Positions 37,339 through 50,837 of a stretch of 64,000 nucleotides of DNA are shown piece by piece (within the stretch, counting starts at the first letter, position 1; each line of letters begins with the position of its first letter). Origin of the DNA: Phalacrocorax aristotelis (lineage: Eukaryota > Chordata > Aves > Suliformes > Phalacrocoracidae); contig NC_134282.1 of NCBI RefSeq assembly GCF_949628215.1, positions 17,030,723-17,094,722 on the forward strand. The letters are read 5' to 3'. The notes below the pieces were generated by a model that saw nothing but the letters and a program-made list of their open reading frames with translations, was not told the origin of the DNA and did not search any database. Position numbers and translations under genes: made by a program.

Positions 37339-37375
37339 GAGATAAGTGAAGGCTTTAGAGATAAGTGAAGGCTTT
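37339..37375 (+). repeat. Tandem duplication, 2 x 19 bases
   Basis: The unit gagataagtgaaggcttta occurs twice in a row, the second copy differing only in its last base. It is a small local duplication. Confidence 0.9.
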
Positions 37376-40300
37376 CAATATGTAGGGATCACCCCTGGAC
37401 AAACAGTTCCTCCTCACCCAGTAGTGCCTGCGCACCCATGACTTACCCAAATAAGCAGTGGTGGCAGAGCCTTGAGCTGAAGAATGCAGGGAGAGGGCTG
37501 AAAGACACATGGTTAAGGAAAGCTCTGTGCAAACTTTGAACACATTTCCTATTGCAAGTATTTGGGAGATAAAGCAATAGTTTCCCCAAGAACATTGACA
37601 GGACCACCATGTCTCATATCATGCTTAAGAAATGCATAAATATAATCAAAAGCCATAAATTTGACTGACCAGAAGCTCAGCTGCTCTGAATGCAGCTCTG
37701 AAGTCAGGCTGTTTCTCTCTCCCAGAGGCACACGCAGCAAATCAGTCATTCTACTGGTAGATAATCCAGTTACCAGCCCACTTTCTTCTCCCTCCCAGAT
37801 CCCTCAGCTCCCCTCAACACTTTTTTTTCACCCCTTCAGAGCTATTATCAATGGAAAGTTTTGAGAATTAGCCGAAAACAACCAAAGCACCTAATTGACT
37901 GAAGAAGGGAAACGGCAACTTCCATCATCTCAAAAAGCTGCACCTTTCTCCTACTCATCTCAAAGCCGAATAAAGGAATTAAAAACATAGCCTGGGGCAG
38001 CCGGCAGAGATTTACAAGAAGCAGACATTAGTTTTCACTCTAAAGGCTGGGCGTGTGCACTGTGAGCCAGAAGGAGCAAACACAGAGAAAGGGAGCAGAA
38101 ACATGAAGTCTTTACATTTAAAGAGGAGGAAAGAGAAGGGGAAAAAAAATATCAACAACCTTTAAACCCTTCCTAAAAAAACAAAGATCATCCTGGCAAC
38201 AAGAAATGCTACCCTGCTTTGTTTATTTATCGACACAAAGAAAGAAGTAAGTTGGCACCTCAGAGGGTATTAAAAGCTAGTTTTTTGCTGACTGAATGAC
38301 CTCAGCCGAAATATTTTCCATGACAAGAGCCCAGAAGACGCTGGCACAGAGTCAGACAATAAGATTTTCAGAGTGTATTTACATTCTATCCATGGCCCCA
38401 GGCTGTTCCAAACCCATAGGCAGGTGCTGCCTTTATCTGTTCTTTGCTCACCTGGCTCCCTAGCAAAACTTTCTGAGGCCTGCGGCTCAGCTGCCTTAAC
38501 TGTTTGTTGCCTGGTGCTCGGAAAGCTGAGGAGCTTCAGAGACATCTGCAATCCTGGCAAATTAAGATGGCAACTCCAGTCACCCCTCAAAGCTGACCAG
38601 TGAGTGGTGCAGAAGGAGTTTTTCCAACAAGCAGAGGGAAAATGGTGGTGATGAAATAGTAAGAAACAACTAAAAACTAGACTAATTCATGCTGAGAAAA
38701 GAGATACTTTTTAAAAGAGAAAAGGACAAGGTGGTTCTTTTGGGGATATGTTGTATTCTCCATCACTTGGGATCTTCAAGCTAGGTCTAGATAGCTCTGT
38801 AAGAAGAAACACTCAGGATCCTGCAGAAGATTAGAGGAATCTGTCACAGTTACAGCTCCTAGCCTTGAAGCCTGTGCGGGCAAATATGCCACTATCAGGC
38901 AGGGGATGCTTACCAACCTGCATCCCTACAGCAGTGGACAAAAGAGAGGGAGTCAGGCTAAGCCACAAAGAGCCCCAGGGCTGTGTCTCCTGGCTCCATG
39001 GCACATATTCCCTACATCACAGGCTTCCAGCTACATATTCTCCTGACTTGGTCTTCAGCAGAACTATCTGTTCCATCCCTGCGGTGGAAACAGCCTCCTC
39101 TCTGCTCAGTTTAATTTGGCTTCTAGTGCACAACTCCTCTCTCTTGAGTAATAAGCCTCCAGGAGATGCTGCGAGAGGATACGCCCTTAATACCGTGCAA
39201 CCAGGAAGAATGATAATTGCACTTTTAACAGCACTATGTACAAGGCAGCCACCAAAGCAGAGGAAGCATGAATTAAAGCAGGATGAAAAGGAGGGCTTTA
39301 CCATTTACCTAATAAGGTACTATTCATGCTTTTGGAAAGCTTCCCTGCAGAAAGATAAGAGAGAGAGCAACTGCGTCTGAAAAAAGAAAAGCCTGCCTGC
39401 CATCTCACAGCTCTCTTGTCATGCTGGACAAGATTCCCAGCCTTCAGCTGCCCTCCCTTTCCTATCTTCTTACCATGTGTCCTTGATTAACCCATTTCAT
39501 ACCCAAGTCAGCTCCCACCTGCCCCTGTGCATGGCTCAGGTCTGGCCCACTCACACATGCCTTCAAATTGGCTCCCTCCAATTCCATCACCTTCACTCAG
39601 CTAAGGAAAATTTCCTTTCTTCTTCTCTTTCTCTCATTCCTGTCTTCCCTACAAAGTTCTTAAATTCTTTCCAGGCCTACTGTGTGCAAAGCACGTCCCC
39701 TTTCACATCCACCTCTAACCCACACCCATCAGCTCAGTAATGCCACCCCATATCAGATAGGATGCAGACGTCTGCTAACTGTGCTTGTAAATTTATTTAT
39801 GTATATGTCTGGCCTCACTTTTCACCCAGGAAACCAAATTGTGACCTTACTTTCCAACAAATTTATCATAATAAATTTTCACTCATGAGCCTAAAACAAT
39901 GTGGAGTTTTAAACATCTTCCTAAAAGTAAATTAACCACTGGTCACTTGCATAATATGTCACTGTCCTTTTCAATCCTGTCCAAATAATTATGATAATTT
40001 ATAAATATCTTGCAGCCTCCGCCATTTCTCAAGTTGTTTCTGTGCGTGCTCCACAATGGAGCTGCACGGGACTTGCCATGCTGAGAAGTACACCTCCAGG
40101 AAGGCTTTCCTAACAGGCAGAAAAACAAACAAAAAATCTCTCTATCGACCCAGATCATATTTCGTAAAGCGTTTAGGTGCACGGCAGATGGACCCCTAGT
40201 GGGAATTTCAAAGGCTTTTGATAAAGTTAGACAATTCAGTCCCATCAAAGTCACAGCAATTCGAGTACCCAACAAGCTGAGGGCCCGTGAAAGCTCTGTA

Positions 40301-40499
40301 TGGATCTTCAGGAACCAAAACACCTTTGGAAATTGGAACTAGGTGTTAAACTTTTTCCTTGGTGCCTATCTGTGGCTAAGATTAGATGCACACATATGCT
40401 AGGTAAGACCACCACACAAGTAGATGTGCTGAGAATACCTTTCAAAGATGTCCCTTCCCTGGCTCTGTACTCCCAACCCAGCATCATTACTGACTGGAT

Positions 40500-40522
40500 T
40501 AAAAAAAATAAAATAAAATAAA
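40500..40522 (+). repeat. A-rich (TAAAA)n run
   Basis: A run of A followed by about three taaaa units. Simple low-complexity sequence. Confidence 0.8.
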
Positions 40523-41625
40523 TCCCCCACAACATTACACTCAATCAATCCATCTGTAGTTGTCCTGGGATGAAATAAATATGCTCTGAAGACCTCCTCT
40601 CAGCTGGAACAGTTAGGCTAAAAATGGAAGAAAACATGAGACTAACCAGGTACTGCACATGCTATCTGCCACCTCCCACTCCCAGCAGGAATTCCAAGCA
40701 ATGCCTGCATTACTGCATTACAACATAATGTTGCTACTACAGTCCAGCCCAAGGACAACTTTTAAACAATGTCTCGCCGATAATCCTGTAAGGATTTTCA
40801 ACTCTGTCCTGTATAGCATTTTAATTACTCACACTGTTTCAGGAGCTCAATCATTTACGGAAGGTATTTTCATCCCACTAATTGTAGGTTTCCCCAAGGA
40901 CTCTGTACAGTATTTCATGTCCTCGGTGCTAATAAATGCTTTAGGAAAGTATTTTGTGCATGTATGGTCTGGGGAGGAAGGAGGAGAATCAGGGAAAGGA
41001 AGATTTTTAGTCTTTAAACAAAAAAGAAATTCTGGCTGTCAACTTTCAGGAAAGAAAATTTTAAAAGCAAGATCTCAGATAATGTTATAACAGCCTCATC
41101 TAAGTCAGCAGAACCTGCTATTTCTAATGATAATAGGATGCAGCTATACCCCTGCACTGGGAAAAGTAATTTCATTAGTTAGTAGCTAAAGGTTACATCT
41201 ATATCACTAATGGCATCCATCCTAGGGAGTGATTCCCACCCTCCCAGGACAGGTAGTACAGCGTATCTCGTGCCAACACCACCCAGGGCTAGCTTGGCTC
41301 TAGAGCAGACTGGCCATGCCCATAAGCCATGGCACTTGGCCTTGTGGCCATAAGAAATAGTAGCTGCCTAAAATAATTTGAGAGTTGTGTTGCATCGCAG
41401 GAAGGCAATGTTTTTACAGCATGATGCTCAAGGGCTGTGTTGCATGCCCTGCAGAAAGGGCTGGTGGTGGCAGGGTACGGCCAAGATCACAAGGTCTGAG
41501 ATAGCATGGAAGGACAGCGAGGGGCAGAGGGAAGCCAAACCAGGCACAGTGCTGCACTGCCTGCAGAGAACACTTCTGCAGGTCTTCTCTTGGTGGGGTC
41601 TAGCTGGTTCAGCCCAACACCAGAC

Positions 41626-41642
41626 AAAAAAAAAAAAAAAAA
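41626..41642 (+). repeat. Poly(A) tract, 17 A
   Basis: Seventeen consecutive A. The sequence upstream shows no recognisable retrogene or SINE, so it is treated as a homopolymer and not as the tail of an insertion. Confidence 0.85.
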
Positions 41643-44600
41643 GGGCTGGGGGGCTAAGATGTCCAACAGCGTATATTTACTGCAGGCTGACATCCCTCTG
41701 AGCAGGCAAACCATTAGAGAGCCAGAGACCCACAGTCTCTAAATACATTAACTAGAGCTATGCATTTTAAAGGAAAGAAAGAATAGAGATTTTCAAGTGT
41801 ATCTGAATAGCATATCTGAAAAGCAATTATTGTATGCTACTGCATTCCCTAGAGTGGTGGTAACATCATCCCTTCCCTCCATGCCAAGCAAATTTAGACA
41901 CAGCCCAAGGAAAAAACTGCAATTCTAGTGGAAGAGTTGCTGAGACCTGCCAAGTCCCTGGAGCTCACAGCAGTGTGAGGGGGATGGAGATATAGCAGGT
42001 GGGGGTCTGTAGCCCAAAGGAGAGCCCCTTTTTCCAGACCCTTCCTATTGTGGAAGCACAAAGTGCTCTAAAGTGAAGATAATGTTCATTCAGCCTTGTT
42101 TTCCATGATCCTGTAATGGTGGAAAAGGCTCACAAGTACTGTCCCACAGAGGAAGGCACTTCTGCATTAGATGAACAGTGGTAACCCTCCATATAAATGC
42201 TCTTACTTACGTGAAAGGTAGATTTGGACCTTGGCTTATAACAGGGGCTGTGAGCTGATCAGCAATAAATTATCAGATTGCTGTACCTCAGCTGTGACCT
42301 TGAGTCCTCAGGAAGAAGAATCTTTGTAATTATGATCTCTGGACTGTTGTGGTATGCTGATCCCAAGAGGCAATTCTGGTTTACTCTGGCTTTTAACAAA
42401 TGGGAATCTGCATCAACCAGATGCTTGCATTAACCAGCAAGCATCTTGCTAATTATGTCTGAAAAAATACCCAGTTGAACTGGCCCAGGCCAGCCAGAAG
42501 ACCCCTACCTGCATGAGAAATGTCCACTTGGATGTGAATTGGCTGCTCAGGTCATGAGAACGTGCAGCAGCTTTGCCAGTCCCAGCTGGAGAAGGGGCTT
42601 TCTCCAGCAACTCTTTTTGTAGCTCTTTATAAATATTTTTCGATGGCAATTAAAGGTAATGGATCTCAGCACTAGCTAGGAATTAAATTGAGTGGAGCTC
42701 CACAATCCAAAAATAAAAATAAGGACAAGACAATCCATTGGGAACTTCTTTGGACTTTGGGTGTGTTTCCATTCAGAACGATGACAGGGACTGCAAGGAC
42801 AGGACCACTGAATCAATTACCTGAAAGAGTGACCTGTGGGTCTTGTTCTGAAAGCAATTTTGTCTGGAGAGAATTCACTCATACTACCTGCAGCCCTGTA
42901 CCTAGGCACTCTCACCTGATGTACCTGACTAGAGTGGACCAAGAAATATTCCAAAAATTGAACTTTTACATCCCCCGCAGGGGTACAAAGCACAGAGCAG
43001 ATGTCATGACTCAGATACTGCCTGGAACATATAATGAGGATATTAAACTAGATCATCATTTTATAGGTTACTTTATTTGTTAATTGAAAAAAAAAAGAAG
43101 AAGAAAACAGAGAAGCCAACCAACCTACATATTTGGCCTTCAGACGAATTTTTGGTTTTACGTGACAGCTTTTTCCCCTACTTAAAAATTTGCATAAATA
43201 CTGTCAAGACAGGACACGCATGGTAGAGAATATGCAAAAGCCAGAGCTAAGCCCAGCTGCCTGCCTCTCCCACTGTGCTCTGCCAGGACAGCGCAGATCA
43301 GCTGGGGCTGCTGCTGGGAGCAGTCCCCCCTTCTGCATGCCACTAGGGCAGGGACTTGGTCCTGCTGGCACACAGCCTTCCTTTTAGTCAGCCATTCTTG
43401 GTTAGAAGGACCCTAAATGGAGAGCCTAGTTTCAGTTCGCTCAGCCCTTTTGCTGCACAATCACTGTGATGGTGGTGAGGGCAGAGGGTTTTGCTTATTT
43501 TCCTGTGGGAACTGAGAATAATAAGTCATGACATGACCTCCCTGCCAGGAGGCTGCTGCTGTTCCTCTTCCAAGAGGTGAAAGCAAGAGCAGCATGCTAG
43601 GGAAAGACGAGAACACTGAAAGGAAGGTGTCAATATGAGGTTGTCTTTACCCACACAAGGGCACCCTGCATGATTTCACACAGATTTAATTCAGCTGCTG
43701 CAAACTCCCGTGCAGGCACTTACTTGGGGTGCAAGGAGGTTTATTTCTGCTAACAGGATTAGGAAAGTTTTAAGCTAAACCAAAAGAGAAGAATGCACAC
43801 AAGCTCTTTCACAGCTTAGAAAATAAACAAATACAGAGCAAATCTGCCTTTAGACATGGCCAGAGCAACCAGCACTCACTTCCCAGCAGCCCTTCACACA
43901 GAGAGTATTTTATCTAATGCCATCCTCTTGGCTGCTTTTGCTGCTGCAACCCTACCTTGCCACCCACTCAGTACAGAAAATTGCTGCACTTTACACCTAC
44001 ATACTGCTAAATAACTTACATCACTCCAAAATTTGGCCCAAGTAGCCACACTGGCATATGAAGAAGTGTACAAAACAGCTAAGCAAATGTTTTTGTCCCT
44101 CTAAGATGGCAGTGGGCAGCAAAGCATGCCTGTGCTGTGAGACCCTGGCAATGCGTTGCAGTAGGAAGAGCCAAAGGCAAAGCAGGAGGAGGCTCCAGCT
44201 GCTACACAGTGTTCAGCACAAGGAGGCTATTGCCCAAACCAGGTCCCACCAAGGTTTCCAAAATCCCTACTGGTGGGAAAACACCTCCCATTTAAACAGT
44301 CACTTTCCAGTGAGGACACTTGCACAAGTTAATTGAAAGGGCATTTGGCACCTGTCTGAGTAATACTGCTGCTGTCCGTACTAAGCTCTGCGGCAGTTCA
44401 GCTGGAGGTACAACGTGACCTAGCAGTGAAAGCAAAGTTTACTGCATCCTCCTGAAAGGGCAGGGTGGATCTCCATCTGCAGGGTGCGGTTGCCTTGAGA
44501 TGGAATTTGGTTGGGACTCGGGGGTAATAGCAAGAGTCCCGTGATGTTCACTCTTGAGAGGTGAGGATGTTGGTTTTACATTTTTTCCAAAAGGTTAGGA

Positions 44601-45454
44601 GTTGTGGTAAGCCTAGGCATTCTGGCATGTCAGCCTGTGCTACCTAAGGGGAAGAGCACCACCTTCTGAATTACCAAGTCAAATTGACTGTAGCAATCAA
44701 CTTTTCCTTCTAAGGCCCCATCCAAAAACAAACAGGCCCAACCCTACTTAACTTATGAGATCATAGCCCAAGGCACTGTAGCTGTCTGGGACATCACTGC
44801 CTCACCCATCATCTACAAACATCAGTTGTGCAGGGACGGTACAGATCTCTCCCAAATTTTACATACACAGAGATCTCTGACCAATGACATAAGCCCACTA
44901 GAAAGTGCCTGCAGCACCTCTCTGAGGTGGTAGGTAACCAGCAGAGCCATGGAAATAAGGACAGAGCAGTGGAGTCATCAGGAACGTGTACTGTGCAGAG
45001 CTCTAACCTCTCCTGGCTGGCTCCCAGTGAAATCCTCTTGCCCAAGCTGGTGCTTGTCATTCAAAGGCTGCCTTTTGTGAACCCTGCTGCACCAATGCCT
45101 TGCTGCCACTCAGCTCCACTCACAGTAGCACATTCATCTTCCCATCATCACTTCAGAACCTATTTGCATTGTTAAATCACTAGAGAAATTGGTTTTTTCC
45201 TTGATATCTTCAAATGAAAGCTGCTTGAGTTCTTTTGTTAAGGCATGTTACTACCCTTAATGGGTTTCTCAAATACGTAATCCATACCTTACACTTCAGA
45301 AGTCATAAAGTCTTATTGTCCTATAATTCAGGCCTGGCCCAACACCCCTGAAATGAAAGTAAAAAGTTCTCGTTCACTTTTTCTTGGATCTGGCCTTTTC
45401 ATAGCATTGGTTCTGACCTCAATGCAGAAACCTTCACCACCGCTTAAAGACGTA

Positions 45455-45585
45455 ACTTTATTCATCCCTACCTTACATGTGACAAAACAGAGGTATGACA
45501 AGCTGCAGAGATTCATGAAAGGTCAGGCTGTGACTCTAAGCTGAGATCAGAAGGTCTGGACCCAAGATAGCTCTTTAGTCACTAT
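45455..45585 (+). mobile_element. MIR-like (CORE-type) SINE fragment
   Basis: The text follows the MIR pattern in order: a catcccta-ttaca stretch, then acaaaacagaggtatgac (the usual aaactgaggca segment), then an aaaggtcaggctgtgac stretch (usually aaggtcacacagc), then a ggtctggaccca stretch (usually the gaacccaggtctg segment). MIR is an ancient tRNA-derived SINE found across amniotes. The copy is heavily decayed. Confidence 0.5.
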
Positions 45586-48500
45586 CTATCACTTTCCATT
45601 AGGCACTTTGTAACACAAAGAACCATGAAACACAGAAAGAAAAAGAGAAAAACAGCTATTAGTCCTCTCCTAGCGAGGGAAAAAGTCCTGCTGCCTGAAG
45701 TATGTAACTGGTACATTTGATAACCATTTCATAAGTCTCATAATCTTGGGTATTCTTCCTGACAGCCTTGTACCTGGAAATTAGTTCCGTTCAACAGTTT
45801 CACTAATAAAACCAAATTAAATAATTGAGAATATATATATTACTTCTGCAGGCACCAAAGCTAGGAAGAGCTGATATTATATACAGCAGAGGATCAGAAA
45901 TCAAAATGATGTTGATGATCTGGAAAAATGGGGAAGGAGAAGGTTTAATTCAGTAAAAATCTGTGCAAGATACTACACCTGCAGAGGCGTCCTTCCCCCT
46001 GCTCAACATTGGTAAAGTCTCAACTGGTGGGTTGCCTCTAGCCTGACCCACCCTTCAAGAAAGACGTGGACAAACCACAGAGTCCAGAGAAAAGCAGAAG
46101 GCTGGAAAACTCAATCTCCAGCAACTGCATGAACTGGGGTTCTGGGCAAAGGGAGAGCTGGTTAAGGGAAGCAGATGGATATCTTCAACTGTGCATAAGG
46201 TCATGCAAGAAATGGGTTGGACACCAGGGCTTCCAAGCAGCCCTCCTTCAGTGGCTGTATGATAATTTCACTTTTAATTCCTGGTGTCATTTCTGTAATA
46301 ATTGTATGCTTTATGGTTAAGAAAGAAGCTTGAAATATAATTTACAGGTAATATAAAGGTTAAAAAAGCTTGAAAAAAGCTTGTCTTGTGTCATGTTTTG
46401 GCTCATGTTGGATGAGAAGATCTAGAATTTTTGATCACCATTTGGCAATGCTTACTTGCTTCCCTAAAGGGTTTTAAAATGGCACCAACATCATATTAAC
46501 CGCATTACCTCCTCCCATTGTCTATGTTTTACTGACGTTGGTATCCTGAGCCTGATGCAGCTTTCCAAAACATCCAGGCTGCACAGGGGTGTGCAGCCCC
46601 TCTCTCTATTCTATTGCAACTTAGCACCAAATTATTCCTTACTTTTCTGTGGAACTTTCTACATCTCAGTCTGATCTGCTCTGCACTGACCTATGTAGGT
46701 CTTGCAGCACTCTTCACCTCCCAGATTTCACTCTCTGAACCCAGCAAGCATTAACATTCAGAGTAAGTTTTCCCTCAAGGTATGAGCTTGGCTTTCTTTC
46801 AGAGCAGTCTCATTTTCCTACCTTCGTGCACACTTGCATTTCCTTAAAGAGCTTGAACACCCATTAAATAGGAGAGTCTAGATGACAAATGTTAAAATAA
46901 TTTTTTTTAACCAATTCTCATTCAGTAGGACCCTACTTCCCTGCAGATGGACACCGTTTCCAGCCTACATAAAAAGCTGTAGCCTTACCAACACCAGCAT
47001 CTCATTTTTATCCTCATTTTCAGTTCCTTGTAGACAACAGAAAAAATAGCAACTTGTGTGGATCACATCTAAAACCACGTGCATAAGTTCAAAGATAATT
47101 AGCCTTTTAGTTTCTAAATGCTGTGCAAAGCACACATTTAACAGCTAAAACTGATTTTAATCTTTGCTTAATTCTTTTGCCAGAGAGTCCCATTCACAAT
47201 GAGGCAGCTGTCTAAATATCTTGGCCCCTTGGGGCGAGGAGACAAGGGAGCCTTTTGCAACGCTCTTGAGTGACCCCAGGTGGCTACTCCCCCCGCAGCA
47301 CCCAAAAGCAACTTCCAACTAGTCTGGAGGTAGAGGATGCCAATGGGGTTAGACACCCAAAAAGGCCATTTATCTGTAAAGTGAAAAATTCTCACTTTCC
47401 TCAGGTCAGGTAACCCTTCTTAAAGTCATAACAGAAAGTCGGGTGGCAAGAGTGGTAAAATTAATGCAAAGTAATGGCCTTATTAGTGAGGAAGTGCATG
47501 GATTTACACTCTACTGCCTTCACACAGGCTAGGTATGAAGCCAGCAGTCACCACATCCTTTGCCCCATAACAGGGTCTCCCCCTTGGGTCAAAAAAGCCC
47601 TCCAGGCCAGAGGACAACTGCAAACAGTGGGACAATTGCAGGTTTCTGGTACCCAAAACCACAAGGCTATTATATTTTTCTTTCACAGCACCTTTCAAAG
47701 CTTTGCCATGCTATGAGCTCCTGCTTATAATTACTCTCCTTAAAAGCAAGCAAATAAGACATTTTTAAAATCATCTCAAATGTCCTTGTGCAGAATGCGA
47801 TTAGGCATTAGTTTTCTACAGCGAGGCAGCATACACACATCCAGAGAAAGAGATGACGCGAGGACACAGCAACAAAAAATTCATGAATCTGCTCTCTGCA
47901 ACAGGCAGTAGCCTACACTAAGGTTTATTTACTCCAGTGTCTTAATACACTCCAATATTTAGGGTACCAAGACATTTCTGTGTAACAAGATGATTACCCT
48001 GCATGCAGCATACGTAATGTACTGAGATGGGAAGGAGCTGAACCAAGGAACACGCTTAAGCCTGTGGTGTGATAAGAAAGCATGCTTTGTTCCTTCCTAA
48101 AAGGCTGGTGCACTCCTCAGCTGCAGACCAAGGCTGACTATCATTTTAGTATTAAAATGCTTATTATGGGTTGTTGGTTTTTTTTAATTTTGCTTGACCA
48201 GTTTCTCTCTTATTGGCCCTTGGGTTCTAAAATATAGGGAGTGGCATAAAATTTGCATTAACTTCAATATGTTCCTGACATTTAATCAGGCAAGGCTTTC
48301 AACTGCAACCACTTGCTAGTTCTTTCCTCCCTCAGACCCTAGGAGCCCAATGTCTCCTGTGAGGAACTGAGATGAGAACCAGGAAGCGAAGCTGAGAGAG
48401 GAGAGGACCCAGGTTGCCAGAGACATTTGGAAAGCAAACAGCCACAACAAGATGACGTTTGACTTTCAGGCCCATGGTCAGACAGTCTAAATGTCAGTCA

Positions 48501-50071
48501 GTGCCTCTGACAAATATTTCACATTGGGTGGCTCTCTGTGGCTCCCTGCTCAGCACCATGCTGTAGTCCCAGGAATGACTCCTCAGAGACATGGTGCTGA
48601 TCAGGAGTACTAAGGGCTTAGGAGTTCAAATGCCCTCCAGATGCAGGGAGTTTTATATACCTAAGCTGTACAGTTAGCTAATAGCTTGCACAGCACTTTG
48701 AAGCAGGAAAGCTCTAGACAGAGGAACATTAGAATTAGTCATATGAAAGCTATAATGAAGAAAAGTTTTTTGTTTTTTTTTTATTTTCCACCAGGTTCCT
48801 TGTAGACTTAGCATCTCCAGGTCTAAAAGAGTGTTAGCTCACACAAAAATTATAAAAGTCTCATCTTGAATAAAACAGCCAATGGGGCTCAGAAATCATA
48901 CCTAAGAAATGTTAGCAAGGCTTGCCTAGAAACTAAGACTTAAAAAATAACAACAAATCCATCTGGGATCCTTCAGACTTGCCTGGGAGCCTTTCAGTCA
49001 CCTTCATAAGAGTTCACACCCTCACTACGATTATACAAGCCCTTTTCTCTTGCAAAATCAAGAAAACAGAGTCTATCACAAGACAGGTAATAAAAACATG
49101 AAAGTGACAGCTTTAGCCTCAACATTGCTACTATTCCCAATTTGATATACCTTTATCATTCAGGAAATTCTACCCTTTCCTTCTCACGTGAAGTTGATGG
49201 GTGCTGAGGGCCTCCTACAGCTCACCGATGTGCTCAGCACTTGCAGGATACAGCTTCAGATCAGTGTTCTCAGCTGGATGGATAAAAATACAAATAAATC
49301 AAACCACAACCAAAAAAAGCCTCTGGCAACCCAGAAGAAAGCTGATAGCCATTATATTCATCTGCAGGATGCGAACTTTCCCTGTCCTTACTGATTTCTC
49401 TTATTAAGCAGTCATCAAGCACTGATAGGAATTTTTTGCAGGAAATGGGAGTACAATGTGTTCATAAGAAAAACACCAATAGAGCAGACAGCCAATATGA
49501 GCCACTTGACATTTCAGGAAATTAAGTTATACTGTGGTCCCAGCAAGACCTACAAGGGAACTCTTTGGAGACCCGCTATGCTTTCATTTCAAATGTGACG
49601 GCCACATGGGCTAATTAAGGGCAGAAAGCCACGTGTGCTCTGTCACAGCCATCCTGCTGCCCTTCCTCTCTCCCGGCAGCTCCTACGCTGCTCAGAGCCT
49701 GTGTGCCTGAGACAGCTTTGTCCTTTAGGTGCTGGGCGTGATGTTCTGGGGGTGAGAAAAAAGGAGTATTTGGAAGGTCAAAAAACCCCAGTGAAAACAG
49801 TAATAAAATTTCAGAGAAAGCCTCTGAGACCTCTGTCAAAGAGAACTGAATGCATTTTTTGGGATGCAAAGTTCAAAGCCTGAAGCATCTCACCCCTCAA
49901 TGACAGACCACTTGGGGATTGCAGGTATTGCAAGTACAAGCTGGGGAGTCAAGGTCAAGCACCGAAGCTTACAAACTGAACAGCAGCTTTATAGGTTGCT
50001 TTTGTCCACATCATTGCCAAGAGGGCAGAAAGGATGAGGTTGTGCAACAGCTGTGTGACACCAGGCAAGCA
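45586..50071. other. Non-coding stretch, no recognised gene
   Basis: No exon, RNA gene or nameable repeat is seen. There is a short (TA)n run near 45,832 and T-rich runs near 46,902, 48,178 and 48,767. Open frames are at most about 84 codons and lack recognisable domains. Confidence 0.55.
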
Positions 50072-50165
50072 AACAAAACTGAGGCCTGAGGAGCTGAAAG
50101 GACCTGCCTAAGATCACCCAGCTGGTGAAGGGAGGATCAAGAAGCAATCAGTGTCCCCCAGTCCC
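50072..50165 (+). mobile_element. MIR-like (CORE-type) SINE fragment
   Basis: At 50,077-50,094 the sequence reads aactgaggcctgaggagc and at 50,107-50,125 cctaagatcacccagctgg, followed by a ggagg-atcaag stretch. These are, in order and at the right spacing, the best-conserved inner segments of MIR (gaggc-cagag, then gcccaaggtcacacagct). Only about 90 bases are recognisable, with no clear ends. It looks better preserved than the copy at 45.5 kb. Confidence 0.62.
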
Positions 50166-50797
50166 CACCCTCCCGGCAGAGACCTGCTTCTGAAACAGGA
50201 CCAGTCAGGGACAAATCAAATCCAGCAAACTCCACCCAGTGAAACATTATGAGACTGTAAAACCACACAGCTACAGACCAACCCAACCAAGAACCAGTCA
50301 AAAATTTTTGGGGAAGGGGTGTTTGGGATCCCATCATCTTCTGTCCCCTGTAACATACACTCCATCATTTGCAATTGGCTCATACAGGGAAGTCACGCAA
50401 AGGTAAAACACAATTAAAATACTAATGCTGCAAACATTCACCTTCATGTAGGCGTGGAAACCTTCAAGTTTCCTTTTTATTATACAGATGGGATCCTGCT
50501 TTTCATTGGCACAATAGAAAATAGCCACAAAAATTCCACACAAACAGCATCAGATCCCGCGACCAGCCTCAACACGCAGAGCGTCAGTAATAAAACACAC
50601 CCCTACAGGGATTTAGTACTTTGGCTTGTGCTTGGCTGGGGGACTTGAGCAGGACTTTCACTCTTCAGACATTAAAAAAATATTAATTATAATCAGATCT
50701 GTCATTATTTCAACCCCCACACCCCCCCTTTCCTGTCAGCAAAGGGGAAAGGAGCCATGTGCTGATGGGATTGTGGTTTTGCATGAACGGGATGGGG

Positions 50798-50800
<3 letters not shown>

Positions 50801-50835
<35 letters not shown>
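50801..50835 (+). repeat. (TG)17 microsatellite
   Basis: Seventeen uninterrupted TG units. In one frame it gives alternating Val-Cys, which is why overlapping frames look long here; it does not support coding. Confidence 0.97.

Positions 50836-50837
<2 letters not shown>

Larger units (their letters stand above)
34751..45454. other. Non-coding stretch, no recognised gene
   Basis: The first 600 bases could be the 5' continuation of the old LINE (minus-strand open frames of 91 and 76 codons at 34,828-35,103 and 35,113-35,343, unrecognised). The rest shows no exon or RNA gene that I can name. It contains a 2 x 19-base tandem duplication at 37,339, a (TAAAA)-type run at 40,500, a poly(A) tract at 41,626, and a stretch at 40,120-40,290 with several retained CpG. 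Open frames reach 171 codons (38,865-39,380, plus strand) without a recognisable domain. Confidence 0.5.
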
